Source of the DNA: ZC4RG30 sp049841155
GTDB lineage: Bacteria > Pseudomonadota > Gammaproteobacteria > Steroidobacterales > Steroidobacteraceae
NCBI GenBank assembly: GCA_049841155.1
Contig: JASGHI010000004.1
Location: 1-64,000 of the forward strand
DNA length: 64,000 bases
Direction: 5' to 3'
Every line of letters begins with the position of its first letter. Position 1 is the stretch's first letter. Made by a program: the position numbers and the translations under genes. The notes beneath the pieces were generated by a model. The model was not told the DNA's origin and made no database searches. It saw only the letters and a list, made by a program, of their open reading frames with translations. Below, piece after piece: positions 1 to 7,186 of this stretch.

Positions 1-1
1 G

Positions 2-2341
2 GCCATGAGTCAGGCCGCTCTGGATCAGCGGCATTTCGCGAGCGCCTACGACCTCGCCCGCGAGGTGCCGGCACTGGTGTACCGTAACTCCGGCCCCAAC
101 CAGGGTGCTCAGGTTGCGATTCGCGGCGTCTATAGCACCACCGGTGCGGCCACGACCGGCACCTACCTCGACGACGTTCCGCTGCAGCGCCGCAACATCC
201 AGAACGCCGGCGCCGGCACCGTCATCCCGCAGCTGTTCGACCTGGCCCGCGTCGAGGTGCTGCGCGGTCCGCAGGGCACGCTGTACGGTGGCTCTTCCGT
301 GGGTGGTGCGATCCGCTTCATCACGCCCACGCCCAGCCTGACCGAATATTCCGGGCTGGTGCGCGCCGAGACCTCCATGACCAAGGGCGGCAATCCCAGC
401 GCCGACGTCGGTGCGGCTATTGGCGGACCTATCGTGCAGGACAAGCTGGGCTTCCGCGTCAGCTTGGTGGCCGGCCGCAAGGGCGGCTGGATCGACCACG
501 TTCACCCGATCAGCGGCCTCCAGACCTTCAAGAACTCGAACGACGCCGACCGGACGGCGCTGCGCGCCGCGCTGAAGTGGGCTGTCAACGACAACTTCAC
601 CATCGAGCCGTCCTATTACTACGGCCTGTCGGACACGAAGGATGCCAATTCCATCTGGTTCAATGCGCCAGCGTTCACTGTGCCCTCGGCCACCTTCGGG
701 GCCACCGGCCGGCCGGCGACAGGGGCCGCGGTCACCTTTACCCGTCCGGCGATCAATTACCCGGCCCTGACCTATTACGGCAATCGCACCACGTCGGGTG
801 AATATTCGCTCACGCCTCGCCGGGAGGCTCTCGCGGTCTACGGGCTCAACATGGCCTACGATCTTGGCCCGGTGACCTTCCGTTCGATCACCTCCTACGA
901 GTTCGACTCCACGAAGGGTTCGGGTGCCTCGGGCGCCCAGAACAGTCTGCAGGATCCTTACTTCAGCGGCTTCTTCATCACCGCGCCGGAATATCAGGCT
1001 CGCGTCACCTTCGATTCCGACAACAGCACCTTCGCCCAGGAATTCCGCCTGAGCTCGCGGTCCGAGCAGCGCCTCACCTGGGTCGCCGGCGCCTTCTACA
1101 GCAGGAACATCGTCCATGTGAACCAGAGGGTGTACGAGAACGTCGAGCAGGTGGTGCGCACCCTGCGCGGGGTGAGTTCGCTGGTGTACTACGGCGTCGA
1201 CGCCGCCTCGGTCAACAACGTCTCCTTGAACTCCGATCAGAAATTCGAAGAAACCTCATTGGCGGCCTTCGGCGAGGCCACATTCGCGGTCACCGACAAG
1301 CTCAAGTTGACCGCTGGCACCCGCTATTCGGTCGAGGACCATCACTACACGGGCTGTGACTGGGGCATAAATCGCGGGTCCACGACTTGCAGTTTCGCCA
1401 ACGGCGGCCAGGTAGACGGGAAGCAGAAAGCCAAACCGTTCACACCCAAAGGCTCGATCTCCTACCAGATCGACGAACAGAACATGGTGTACACCACCGT
1501 GTCCCGCGGCTTTCGCAACGGTGGCGTCAACCGCCCGCCGCCGGCAGGCCCCAACTGCGACGCCCTCACGCAAACCATCGGGAATTACCATCCCGGAAAA
1601 TTCAAGCCGGACGAAGTGACCAACTACGAGCTGGGCGCCAAAAGCCGACTGGGGCCGGTCTCGCTGAACGCCAGCATCTACAAGATCGACTGGACAGGCA
1701 TCCAGCTTCTGCTCTCGTCCCCGCAAGGCTCGGGCTGCCTCTTCAACTTCATCGCCAACGCCGGCAAGGCGACCAGCCAGGGCGTCGACCTCACCGCGCA
1801 GGTGCGGCTGACGCAGGGTCTGACGGCGGAGCTGAACCTCGCTTATACCGACTCGCAGTACACCGAGACCACGCGCAGTCCGTCGCTGACCGCCACCCCT
1901 GGTCCAATCATCGTCAACAAGGGTGACAAGCTGGCCGTGCCGCCGCGGACTGCGTCGCTCGGTCTTGAGTACCGCTTCAACGCCTTCGGGGGCCGCGACG
2001 CCTACTTCCAGGGCAACTATCAGTACACCAGCCGCTACGTGCGCAGCCTGGGCCCCGGCACCTCGGCATACACGCCAGACGTGATGTACGGACCGGCGAC
2101 GGACATCTTCAACGCTCGCGTCGGTGCGGTTTTCGGCAGCGCCGACGTGTCCGTGTTCGTGAAGAACCTGTTCGACTCCCGTGACATCGTCGCCGGGGCT
2201 GAGCCGCCGTATGCGACCGGGGTGCGAGTCGGCTGCGCGAACGCGGCGTGCGCGACCTTCGCCCGCACCAACTTCCAGCAGACTCTCACCTCGACCTTCC
2301 GGCCGCGCGAGGTCGGTTTGACGGTGAACTATCGCTTCTAA
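2..2341 (+). CDS. TonB-dependent receptor (5' end outside window)
   Basis: Outer-membrane, energy-coupled receptor that would import a scarce ligand (siderophore, metal complex or organic molecule) into the periplasm. The frame is open to the left edge. The first Met visible, at 5, lies inside the plug domain, so the signal peptide and TonB box are upstream of the window and this is a partial gene. Numbering from that Met, the plug covers about residues 15-110 and shows the family hallmark VEVLRGPQGTLYG (83-95). The rest is the beta-barrel, ending in an aromatic residue (NYRF), as expected for BAM-assembled barrels. It lies 43 nt upstream of the secreted-protein cluster and is co-oriented with it, so it may belong to the same transcription unit. 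The ligand cannot be deduced. The family call is firm; the substrate is open. Confidence 0.93.
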   Translation, partial: AMSQAALDQRHFASAYDLAREVPALVYRNSGPNQGAQVAIRGVYSTTGAATTGTYLDDVPLQRRNIQNAGAGTVIPQLFDLARVEVLRGPQGTLYGGSSVGGAIRFITPTPSLTEYSGLVRAETSMTKGGNPSADVGAAIGGPIVQDKLGFRVSLVAGRKGGWIDHVHPISGLQTFKNSNDADRTALRAALKWAVNDNFTIEPSYYYGLSDTKDANSIWFNAPAFTVPSATFGATGRPATGAAVTFTRPAINYPALTYYGNRTTSGEYSLTPRREALAVYGLNMAYDLGPVTFRSITSYEFDSTKGSGASGAQNSLQDPYFSGFFITAPEYQARVTFDSDNSTFAQEFRLSSRSEQRLTWVAGAFYSRNIVHVNQRVYENVEQVVRTLRGVSSLVYYGVDAASVNNVSLNSDQKFEETSLAAFGEATFAVTDKLKLTAGTRYSVEDHHYTGCDWGINRGSTTCSFANGGQVDGKQKAKPFTPKGSISYQIDEQNMVYTTVSRGFRNGGVNRPPPAGPNCDALTQTIGNYHPGKFKPDEVTNYELGAKSRLGPVSLNASIYKIDWTGIQLLLSSPQGSGCLFNFIANAGKATSQGVDLTAQVRLTQGLTAELNLAYTDSQYTETTRSPSLTATPGPIIVNKGDKLAVPPRTASLGLEYRFNAFGGRDAYFQGNYQYTSRYVRSLGPGTSAYTPDVMYGPATDIFNARVGAVFGSADVSVFVKNLFDSRDIVAGAEPPYATGVRVGCANAACATFARTNFQQTLTSTFRPREVGLTVNYRF

Positions 2342-2367
2342 GCATCCATCCAACCACGGCGGGCTTG

Positions 2368-3199
2368 GAAAGAGGACGTTTGTTATGCGTTTGTCTACAT
2401 TGCAGATCGGTGCGGCCGCTTTTCTGGCCTGCTTATCCGGAGCGCTTCCCGCCGCGGGCTTTCCGGTCACGCCTCCCGCTGACCGGCCGTTCGACCTGAC
2501 CGGCGTCTGGGCGGTGGAGAGAGGCGGCGGCTGGGCGGATGCCCCGCCGCTGACGCCGGCTGCCGCCAAGTTCAAGGAGGAGCAGATCAAGAGGAATGAG
2601 GCGGGGGACGTCGGTTTCGGCAATTGCCTGCCGCCTGGCATGCCGACGATCCTGACCTACTCGTGGCCGGAGCAGATCGTCCAGCTGCCCAACCAGATTC
2701 TGATTGTGTATGAGCAGAAGAACAGCGTGCGATGGATCTGGCTCGATGGTCGCGAGCACCCCGATCCGGAAGACGTGGGGACGACCTACAATGGCCATTC
2801 CGTCGGCTGGTGGGAAGGCGACACCCTGGTGATTGACACCGTCAACATCAACGACCGGGTCCCCATGGTAGTGAACCTCAGCCGCAACGAGTCAGAAGTC
2901 AGAGTGGATCACAGCGAGAAGATGCACATCGTGGAGCGGATCAAGATGGCTCCGGACAAGAAGAGCTATACCAACACGCTGACCATAACTGAGCCGACTG
3001 TGCTGACGCGGCCGTTTACTACGACCTTGAAGATCAATCGCCGGAGCGACTTGGAACTCGCCGAGTCCGTCTGCGAGAACAACCGCGACGTCAGCGGCAA
3101 TCTGCACTAAAGCCTGGAGGTCATCATGTGCAAATTACGAATTGCTCGCGCAACACTTGCCCTCTCGGTCGGTTTTGCGCTGTTTTCACCTTGGGCGCT
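2368..3199 (+). repeat. Duplicated segment, first copy
   Basis: This 832-nt stretch runs from the ribosome site of the 2385 gene through that gene into the signal-peptide region of the 3126 gene. It closely matches 5597-6431 (835 nt). The 3-nt length difference equals the single extra codon of the second WEGDT gene. It is a direct repeat on the same strand, and similarity stops abruptly within the DUF6152 signal peptide. Confidence 0.8.
2385..3110 (+). CDS. Secreted protein of unknown function, WEGDT family, copy A
   Basis: I do not recognise a characterised family. The 241-aa product has a signal peptide (about residues 1-25, ending near PAAG), so it is probably periplasmic. Visible motifs are FDLTGVW (36-42), CLPPGMP (81-87), an RWIWLDGREHPDPED block (116-130) and GHSVGWWEGDTLVIDT (137-152). 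Cys81 and Cys230 recur at matching places in the two related genes here and could form a disulfide. The start follows a GAGGA Shine-Dalgarno sequence. It is followed 15 nt later by a DUF6152-type gene, an arrangement repeated downstream. It is nearly identical in layout to the gene at 5615. No catalytic motif is recognised; ligand binding or an enzymatic role are both possible. Confidence 0.85.
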   Translation: MRLSTLQIGAAAFLACLSGALPAAGFPVTPPADRPFDLTGVWAVERGGGWADAPPLTPAAAKFKEEQIKRNEAGDVGFGNCLPPGMPTILTYSWPEQIVQLPNQILIVYEQKNSVRWIWLDGREHPDPEDVGTTYNGHSVGWWEGDTLVIDTVNINDRVPMVVNLSRNESEVRVDHSEKMHIVERIKMAPDKKSYTNTLTITEPTVLTRPFTTTLKINRRSDLELAESVCENNRDVSGNLH

Positions 3200-3524
3200 T
3201 GCTCACCACTCCTATGCGATGTTCGACGGAAAGAGGGAAGTGACCATCGAGGGTACGGTGAAGGAATTCCAGTGGACCAACCCTCACGCTTGGCTGATGG
3301 TCAATGTGCCTGTGGCGGGAGGCGAAACGCAGGAGTGGGCCATCGAGATGGGTGGCCCCAACTTTCTGATACGCCAAGGCTGGAAGAAGAGCATGTTCAA
3401 GCCAGGTGACAAGGTCAGCGTCGTCCTTAATCCGATGAGGAACGGCAGTCCTGGCGGAAACATGGTGGGTGCCACCCTTGCCAGCGGAGAATCCGTCAAG
3501 ATTGTCAGAGCCGGTGGTGGATAA
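3126..3524 (+). CDS. DUF6152-type small secreted protein, copy a
   Basis: A 132-aa exported protein. Residues 1-26 form a classic signal peptide with an Ala-Leu-Ala cleavage site, so the predicted mature protein starts at His27 with HHSYAMFD (27-34). This is followed by an OB-fold-like stretch with GTVKEFQW and TNPHAW (51-56). I assign it to DUF6152 from this pattern. The function of the family is unknown to me. The exposed N-terminal His-His is suggestive of metal binding, which is inference. The gene has a good AGGAGG-like ribosome site (CTGGAGGTC) and lies between two WEGDT-family genes in a likely operon. The second intact copy is at 4461, and a broken chimera is at 6360. Confidence 0.82.
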   Translation: MCKLRIARATLALSVGFALFSPWALAHHSYAMFDGKREVTIEGTVKEFQWTNPHAWLMVNVPVAGGETQEWAIEMGGPNFLIRQGWKKSMFKPGDKVSVVLNPMRNGSPGGNMVGATLASGESVKIVRAGGG

Positions 3525-3545
3525 GGCCTGAAGGAGTAAGGTCCA

Positions 3546-4448
3546 ATGTTTTTCGCCATGCGTGCCATGAAGGCTGCCGCCGCATCGAAAGCATCTGCCT
3601 TATTCCCGCCCATTGGAGCGGAGATGCCGAGCGGCCAAGCCATCAACCTCCTGAAGCCGGCCCTGCTGGTGCTCACGCTGCTTTCGTTCGGCGCATCTCA
3701 GGGCTGCTCTCAAGCGCCGAAGACGCAACCTTCTCCGGCAGCCTCGGCAGAGGGGGAAGGGCGGGATTGGACCGGGACCTGGAAGCCGATTGGTCCCGGA
3801 TCGCTGGTATTGATTACCGACTCCGACGGCGCCGCGAGCCTGCCGGAAAATGCCGGGCGGCAGGTGTTCGAGATGAGGCAGCCTATCCCGTACAACGCCG
3901 AGTACCAGGCCCGGTACGACAAGGTGATCGAGAGCATCCGCACGACCGGATATGCCTACGACAATAGTGCGCAATGCCTGCCCTTGGGCATGCCTCGAAT
4001 GATGATCATTCCGTATCCAATTGAAATCATCGTGCAGCCTGACAAGGTCATCATGATCGTCGAGCAGGGCCGGAGCGTCCGCTGGATCCACACCGACGGC
4101 CGGAAACATACCCTCCCAGAAGATCTCGATCCGGGATTCACCGGCGAGTCGATCGGACACTGGGAAGGCGACACGCTGGTTGTCGACACCATTGGTATCC
4201 GTGGAGACATCGTCTTCGATTCCACCAGCGCGCCGCATAGCGACGCCCTGCACATTACTGAACGGATACGCCGCATAGATGCGAAAACTCTGGAAGACCG
4301 CCTGGTCATCGAGGACCCGAAGGCGTTCACCAAACCGTGGCTGGTGACCCGAAAACTTGAATACCACCCAGAGATGGAGCTGCAGGAAGTTGTTTGCGAA
4401 CCCGAAAATCGGAAGTTCCCTGGAGCGCCGGGCTTAGCTCCGGAGTAA
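3546..4448 (+). CDS. Secreted or lipid-anchored WEGDT-family protein, copy B
   Basis: A 300-aa divergent relative of the proteins at 2385 and 5615. Shared elements are a Trp-rich DWTGTW segment (74-79), QCLPLGMP (143-150) and GESIGHWEGDTLVVDT (200-215), plus a late Cys284 that pairs positionally with Cys144. A hydrophobic segment (about 36-50) is followed by Cys54 in a poor lipobox context (SQGC), so it is either a lipoprotein or a normally secreted protein. Two starts are credible. ATG 3546 has AAGGAG nine bases upstream. ATG 3624 has GGAG five bases upstream and would give a more compact signal peptide. It sits 21 nt after one DUF6152 gene and 12 nt before the next. Its biochemical function is unknown. 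Confidence 0.8.
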   Translation: MFFAMRAMKAAAASKASALFPPIGAEMPSGQAINLLKPALLVLTLLSFGASQGCSQAPKTQPSPAASAEGEGRDWTGTWKPIGPGSLVLITDSDGAASLPENAGRQVFEMRQPIPYNAEYQARYDKVIESIRTTGYAYDNSAQCLPLGMPRMMIIPYPIEIIVQPDKVIMIVEQGRSVRWIHTDGRKHTLPEDLDPGFTGESIGHWEGDTLVVDTIGIRGDIVFDSTSAPHSDALHITERIRRIDAKTLEDRLVIEDPKAFTKPWLVTRKLEYHPEMELQEVVCEPENRKFPGAPGLAPE

Positions 4449-4460
4449 GGAAGATACCCT

Positions 4461-4832
4461 GTGAAATGTTCAAATGCCGTGCTCGTTTTAGCGGCGTCGG
4501 CGGTGGTTCTGGCGGCGGTTCCTGCCGCCGCCCACCACTCCTTCGCGATGTTCGACAGCAAGAAGACGATGGTCCTGGAAGGGACGGTGAAAAATTTCAG
4601 CTGGTCCAATCCCCACATCTGGATTGATCTCGTAGTCAAGAATCCCAAGGGCAAGGATGTGGAGTGGGCGATTGAGGGCAGCAGCGTCAACAGCCTGTCG
4701 CGTAAAGGCTGGAAGCGCTCGTCGCTCAAGAGCGGCGACAAGGCGGTGATCACCATCAACCCCTTGAAGGACGGCACCAACGGCGGCTCGCTCATTGAGG
4801 TGACCGTCAACGGAGTGAAGGTCGGCAACTAG
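4461..4832 (+). CDS. DUF6152-type small secreted protein, copy b
   Basis: A 123-aa exported protein with a GTG start and AAGGAAG seven bases upstream. The signal peptide (1-24) ends Ala-Ala-Ala, so the predicted mature protein begins HHSFAMFD (25-32). GTVKNFSWSNPHIW follows (41-54), then VEWAIEG and a GDK segment typical of this group. It is clearly homologous to the 3126 product but diverged, so the two are old paralogues. Its 3' half (4584-4754) is the relative of the sequence found in the downstream pseudogene. It lies in the same run of genes as the receptor and the WEGDT proteins. The DUF6152 label is from pattern recall; the function is unknown. Confidence 0.82.
   Translation: MKCSNAVLVLAASAVVLAAVPAAAHHSFAMFDSKKTMVLEGTVKNFSWSNPHIWIDLVVKNPKGKDVEWAIEGSSVNSLSRKGWKRSSLKSGDKAVITINPLKDGTNGGSLIEVTVNGVKVGN
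4584..4754 (+). repeat. Segment repeated in the 6438-6609 pseudogene
   Basis: The 3' half of the 4461 gene, 171 nt. It matches 6438-6609 (172 nt), with one inserted base and numerous substitutions in the latter. It is the donor-like parent of the pseudogene's second half. Confidence 0.75.
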
Positions 4833-4957
4833 CTGTGAGCTCTCAGTAGGTCGTCCATCGTCCGAACCGGGAAGGCTGGTATTGCGCGCTTCCATGGAAT
4901 GTTCGCCGGACATCCGGCAGATGGCGCTGATCGAGCATTTCGACGAGAGGGATCTCC

Positions 4958-5536
4958 ATGCTAAGAAATTCCGAGCTGAACTACGGCCTGATTGCACGCA
5001 CCCTGCACTGGTTCACCGCGCTGCTGTTCCTTTGCTCATATGTCTCGGTGTACTACCGCCACTGGTTCACCGAATACGAGACACCAGCGAACTTCACTGC
5101 GCGGGACCTGCACCTGTCGGTCGGAATCACCATAGGCGTACTGGTCCTGCTGCGCGTTATCTGGACTCTCTCGAACAAGCATCCGCGGCCCGCACCGGGC
5201 AGCAGGCTGGCGCAACGTGCAGCCAGCTGGGGGCATGCGGCGCTTTACGTCATCCTGATCGGCATGCCACTGACCGGCTATATGGGCACCGGGATCAACA
5301 CCAACTGGTTCTTCCTGTTCGAAGTGCCGAGGTTCGCAGACACCCAGCTGTTCAAGACGGTGGTCGATGGCTGGATGGGATTGACCTTCGATGAAATCGA
5401 GCCGTACTTGGATTTCACCCATATGAAAGGCGGCGCCACCATCGTCTGGATGCTGATCGTCGGCCACATCTGCGCCGCTCTCTATCACCACTACGTGCTC
5501 AGGGACCGGACGCTTATCAAGATGACCACAGGCTAG
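4958..5536 (+). CDS. Cytochrome b561-family membrane protein
   Basis: A 192-aa integral membrane di-haem b-type cytochrome of the bacterial b561 group. It would shuttle electrons between the quinone pool and a periplasmic acceptor. Four hydrophobic helices are visible. Likely haem-ligand histidines are His17, His52, His170 and His177 or His178, with the typical N-terminal LHWFTALLF pattern. The start has GAGAGGGAT just upstream. A 125-nt gap separates it from the preceding DUF6152 gene, so it may have its own promoter or be a distal operon member. Its placement inside the secreted-protein cluster suggests a redox function linked to those proteins, which is inference. A second, unrelated b561 gene is at 62937. 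Confidence 0.85.
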   Translation: MLRNSELNYGLIARTLHWFTALLFLCSYVSVYYRHWFTEYETPANFTARDLHLSVGITIGVLVLLRVIWTLSNKHPRPAPGSRLAQRAASWGHAALYVILIGMPLTGYMGTGINTNWFFLFEVPRFADTQLFKTVVDGWMGLTFDEIEPYLDFTHMKGGATIVWMLIVGHICAALYHHYVLRDRTLIKMTTG

Positions 5537-5596
5537 TGCGTGTCCAGGTCATGCCCGCTGGCGGGTGAATTGTCGTTACTAAGCACAGCGAGCCAA

Positions 5597-6431
5597 GAAA
5601 GAGGACGTTTTTCTATGCGTTTGTTTAAATTCCAGATCGGTGTGGCCGCCTTCCTGGCCTGTTTGTCCGGGACGCTTCCTGCCGCAGGCTTTCCGGTCAC
5701 GCCTCCCGCCGACCGGCCGTTCGACCTGACCGGCGTCTGGGCGTTGGACATCGGCGGCGGCTGGGCGGATGCCCCGCCGCTGACCCCGGCCGCCGCCAAA
5801 CTCAAGGAGGAGCAGATCAAGAGGAATCAGGCGGGGGACGGCGGTTTCGGCGATTGCCTGCCGACAGGCATGCCGACCATCCTGACCTACAGCCCGCCGC
5901 TGCAGATCGTCCAGCTGCCCAATCAGCTTCTGATTCTTCATGAGTATAAGCACAGCCCGCGATGGATCTGGCTCGATGGCCGCGAGCACCCCGATCCGGA
6001 AGATGTGGGGACGACCTACAATGGCCACTCCGTCGGCTGGTGGGAAGGCGACACCCTGGTGATTGACACTGTCAACATCAACAACAAGGTTCCTATGCCG
6101 GTGAACGTCCGACGAAAGGAACCAGAAGCTAGGCTGCTCCACAGCGAAAAGTTGCACATCGTGGAGCGGATCAGGATGGCTCCCGACAAGAAAAGCTATA
6201 CCAACACGCTGACCATGACCGACCCGCTCGTGCTGGCCCAGCCGTTTACCACGACCTTGAATATCAAGCGCCGGAACGACCTGGAACTCGCCGAGTACGT
6301 GTGCGAGAACAATTGCGACGTCAGCGGCAATCTGCGCCCCTAGAGCCTGGAGGGTCACTATGTGCAAATCAAGAACTGCTCGCACAATACTTGCCCTGTC
6401 GGCCGGTTCGGCATTGTTCTCGCCTGGCGCT
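5597..6431 (+). repeat. Duplicated segment, second copy
   Basis: Second member of the direct repeat pair with 2368-3199. It contains the whole 5615 gene and the first 24 codons of the DUF6152 pseudogene. Beyond 6431 the sequence switches to resemble a different gene (4584-4754), which marks a recombination or deletion point. Confidence 0.8.
5615..6343 (+). CDS. Secreted WEGDT-family protein, copy A' (duplicate of 2385 gene)
   Basis: A 242-aa near-twin of the 2385 product with the same signal peptide, FDLTGVW, DCLPTGMP, REHPDPED and GHSVGWWEGDTLVIDT blocks. ATG 5615 was chosen because it aligns with the copy A start and has the same GAGGA ribosome site; an in-frame ATG at 5540 would only add unrelated residues before the signal peptide. 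The duplication includes the upstream leader and the beginning of the following gene. It carries an additional Cys near the C-terminus (ENNCD) that copy A lacks. The gene is intact, while its DUF6152 partner downstream is broken, so its role may be redundant or diverging. Function unknown. Confidence 0.83.
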   Translation: MRLFKFQIGVAAFLACLSGTLPAAGFPVTPPADRPFDLTGVWALDIGGGWADAPPLTPAAAKLKEEQIKRNQAGDGGFGDCLPTGMPTILTYSPPLQIVQLPNQLLILHEYKHSPRWIWLDGREHPDPEDVGTTYNGHSVGWWEGDTLVIDTVNINNKVPMPVNVRRKEPEARLLHSEKLHIVERIRMAPDKKSYTNTLTMTDPLVLAQPFTTTLNIKRRNDLELAEYVCENNCDVSGNLRP

Positions 6432-6609
6432 GAAAGCACGGTGAAGAACTTCCAGTGGTCCAATCCACAGGTCTGGATCGAGATCGGGGTCAAGGAGCCC
6501 GCGGGTAAGGACGTCGGGTGAGCGATCGAGGGCAGTAGCGTCAACAAGCTTGTCGCGTAAAGGCTGAAAGCGCTCGTCGCTCAAGAGCGGCGATAAGGCG
6601 GTGGTTACC
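6360..6609 (+). pseudogene. Chimeric, broken DUF6152 gene
   Basis: The first part (6360-6431) copies the signal-peptide start of the 3126 gene. The second part (6438-6609) copies 4584-4754 of the 4461 gene. The HHSxAMFD region between them is missing. Reading from ATG 6360, an in-frame TGA at 6519-6521 replaces the Trp of VEWAIEG. Further on there is a one-base insertion (AACAAGCTTGTC against AACAGCCTGTC) and another TGG-to-TGA change. At most a 53-aa peptide without the mature N-terminus could be made. Homology ends at 6609, where unrelated sequence begins. This is a degraded fusion of the two intact paralogues. Confidence 0.85.
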
Positions 6610-6613
6610 TCAT

Positions 6614-6856
6614 GTGCTGCAACTGATGGTGCAGCGTTTCGAGGCCGAATATCCGGACGATGGCGCCGCGGCGCCGAGCGCGCGGGTGGAATTCGAATGC
6701 CTGCTGCTGGCCAGCGGGTCGCGCGATGTGCTGGGTCACTGCGATGCCGAGGCCGCCGTGCCGGCGGCGGCCAACCGGATGGGTGCCACCGTGCGGGCCA
6801 TGGCGCAGGTGATCGACCGGGCGGCCGACGCAGCGGCCCGGCCGGCTTCCGGCTGA
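6614..6856 (+). pseudogene. 5'-truncated fragment, possibly ABC auxiliary lipoprotein (PqiC-like) C-terminus
   Basis: An open frame of 80 codons with no ribosome site and no credible start. It begins right where the DUF6152 pseudogene homology stops. The residues (LQLMVQRFEAEYPDD, then a VLGHCDAEAAVPA segment and a helical Ala-rich tail) resemble the C-terminal end of ABC-transport auxiliary lipoproteins (PqiC/ABC_trans_aux group), but this is a weak pattern match. The base composition returns to the G+C-rich style of the rest of the window. It is most simply the stump of a native gene whose 5' part was lost or displaced when the upstream block arrived. It could also be a short expressed ORF from GTG 6614. 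Confidence 0.45.
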
Positions 6857-6858
6857 GA

Positions 6859-7035
6859 CTACTTCTTCGGCTGCCAGCGGCTGTCGTCGCCGGAGCGCGG
6901 CTGCCGCTGGCGGAGCACCCAGATCTTTTCCTGCTGCGTCATGATGGGGTCGCGCATCACCAGTCTGGCAGGCAGTTCGGGATCGCGGGCACAGGAGCGT
7001 GCCCAGGCCGAGGGATGGAAACCGGTGTCGTTCAT
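6859..7035 (-). CDS. Hypothetical 58-aa protein
   Basis: A short ORF, basic and Arg/Gln-rich, without membrane segment or recognisable domain. Its ATG (7033-7035 on the minus strand) shares one base with the TGA of a 10-codon ORF upstream (TGATG), so it is probably translated by coupling; it has no strong ribosome site of its own. The coding style is G+C-rich like its neighbours. It is convergent with the truncated fragment at 6614-6856, leaving only two bases between the stops. No function can be proposed. Confidence 0.5.
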   Translation of the reverse strand: MNDTGFHPSAWARSCARDPELPARLVMRDPIMTQQEKIWVLRQRQPRSGDDSRWQPKK

Positions 7036-7067
7036 CAGCGTGCCCGTCCGCGGCGGAAAAGGTTCAT
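7035..7067 (-). CDS. Possible 10-aa leader peptide
   Basis: ATG at 7067 (minus strand) follows a good AAGGGAG ribosome site and encodes only MNLFRRGRAR before TGA, which overlaps the start of the 58-aa ORF. The strong ribosome site sits on the mini-ORF rather than on the longer ORF, and four of the ten residues are Arg. Whether it is regulatory, a true tiny protein or the mark of a frameshift is not resolvable here. Confidence 0.3.
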   Translation of the reverse strand: MNLFRRGRAR

Positions 7068-7095
7068 GTCGTTCTCCCTTGCGGGCAGCGCGGGA

Positions 7096-7114
7096 TTGCG
7101 CGTTTGTCGCGCAA
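7096..7114. other. Inverted repeat in the intergenic gap 7068-7186
   Basis: Perfect 7-bp arms (TTGCGCG and CGCGCAA) around a 5-nt loop, lying between the end of the FAD oxidoreductase gene and the mini-ORF. There is no T-tract on either side, so it is not a convincing intrinsic terminator. I see nothing else in this 119-nt gap. Confidence 0.35.
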
Positions 7115-7186
7115 GAATGGCTCTGGCCGGGTTCTGAAATAAGACAAAGGCGGCGCGTCCGCGTGTAGGCGGGCGCTGACGCCGGC

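Noticed and set aside
1256..2641. A 461-codon minus-strand open frame at the end of the receptor gene
   Set aside because: It crosses from the receptor into the next gene's signal peptide in antisense; no domain or ribosome site.
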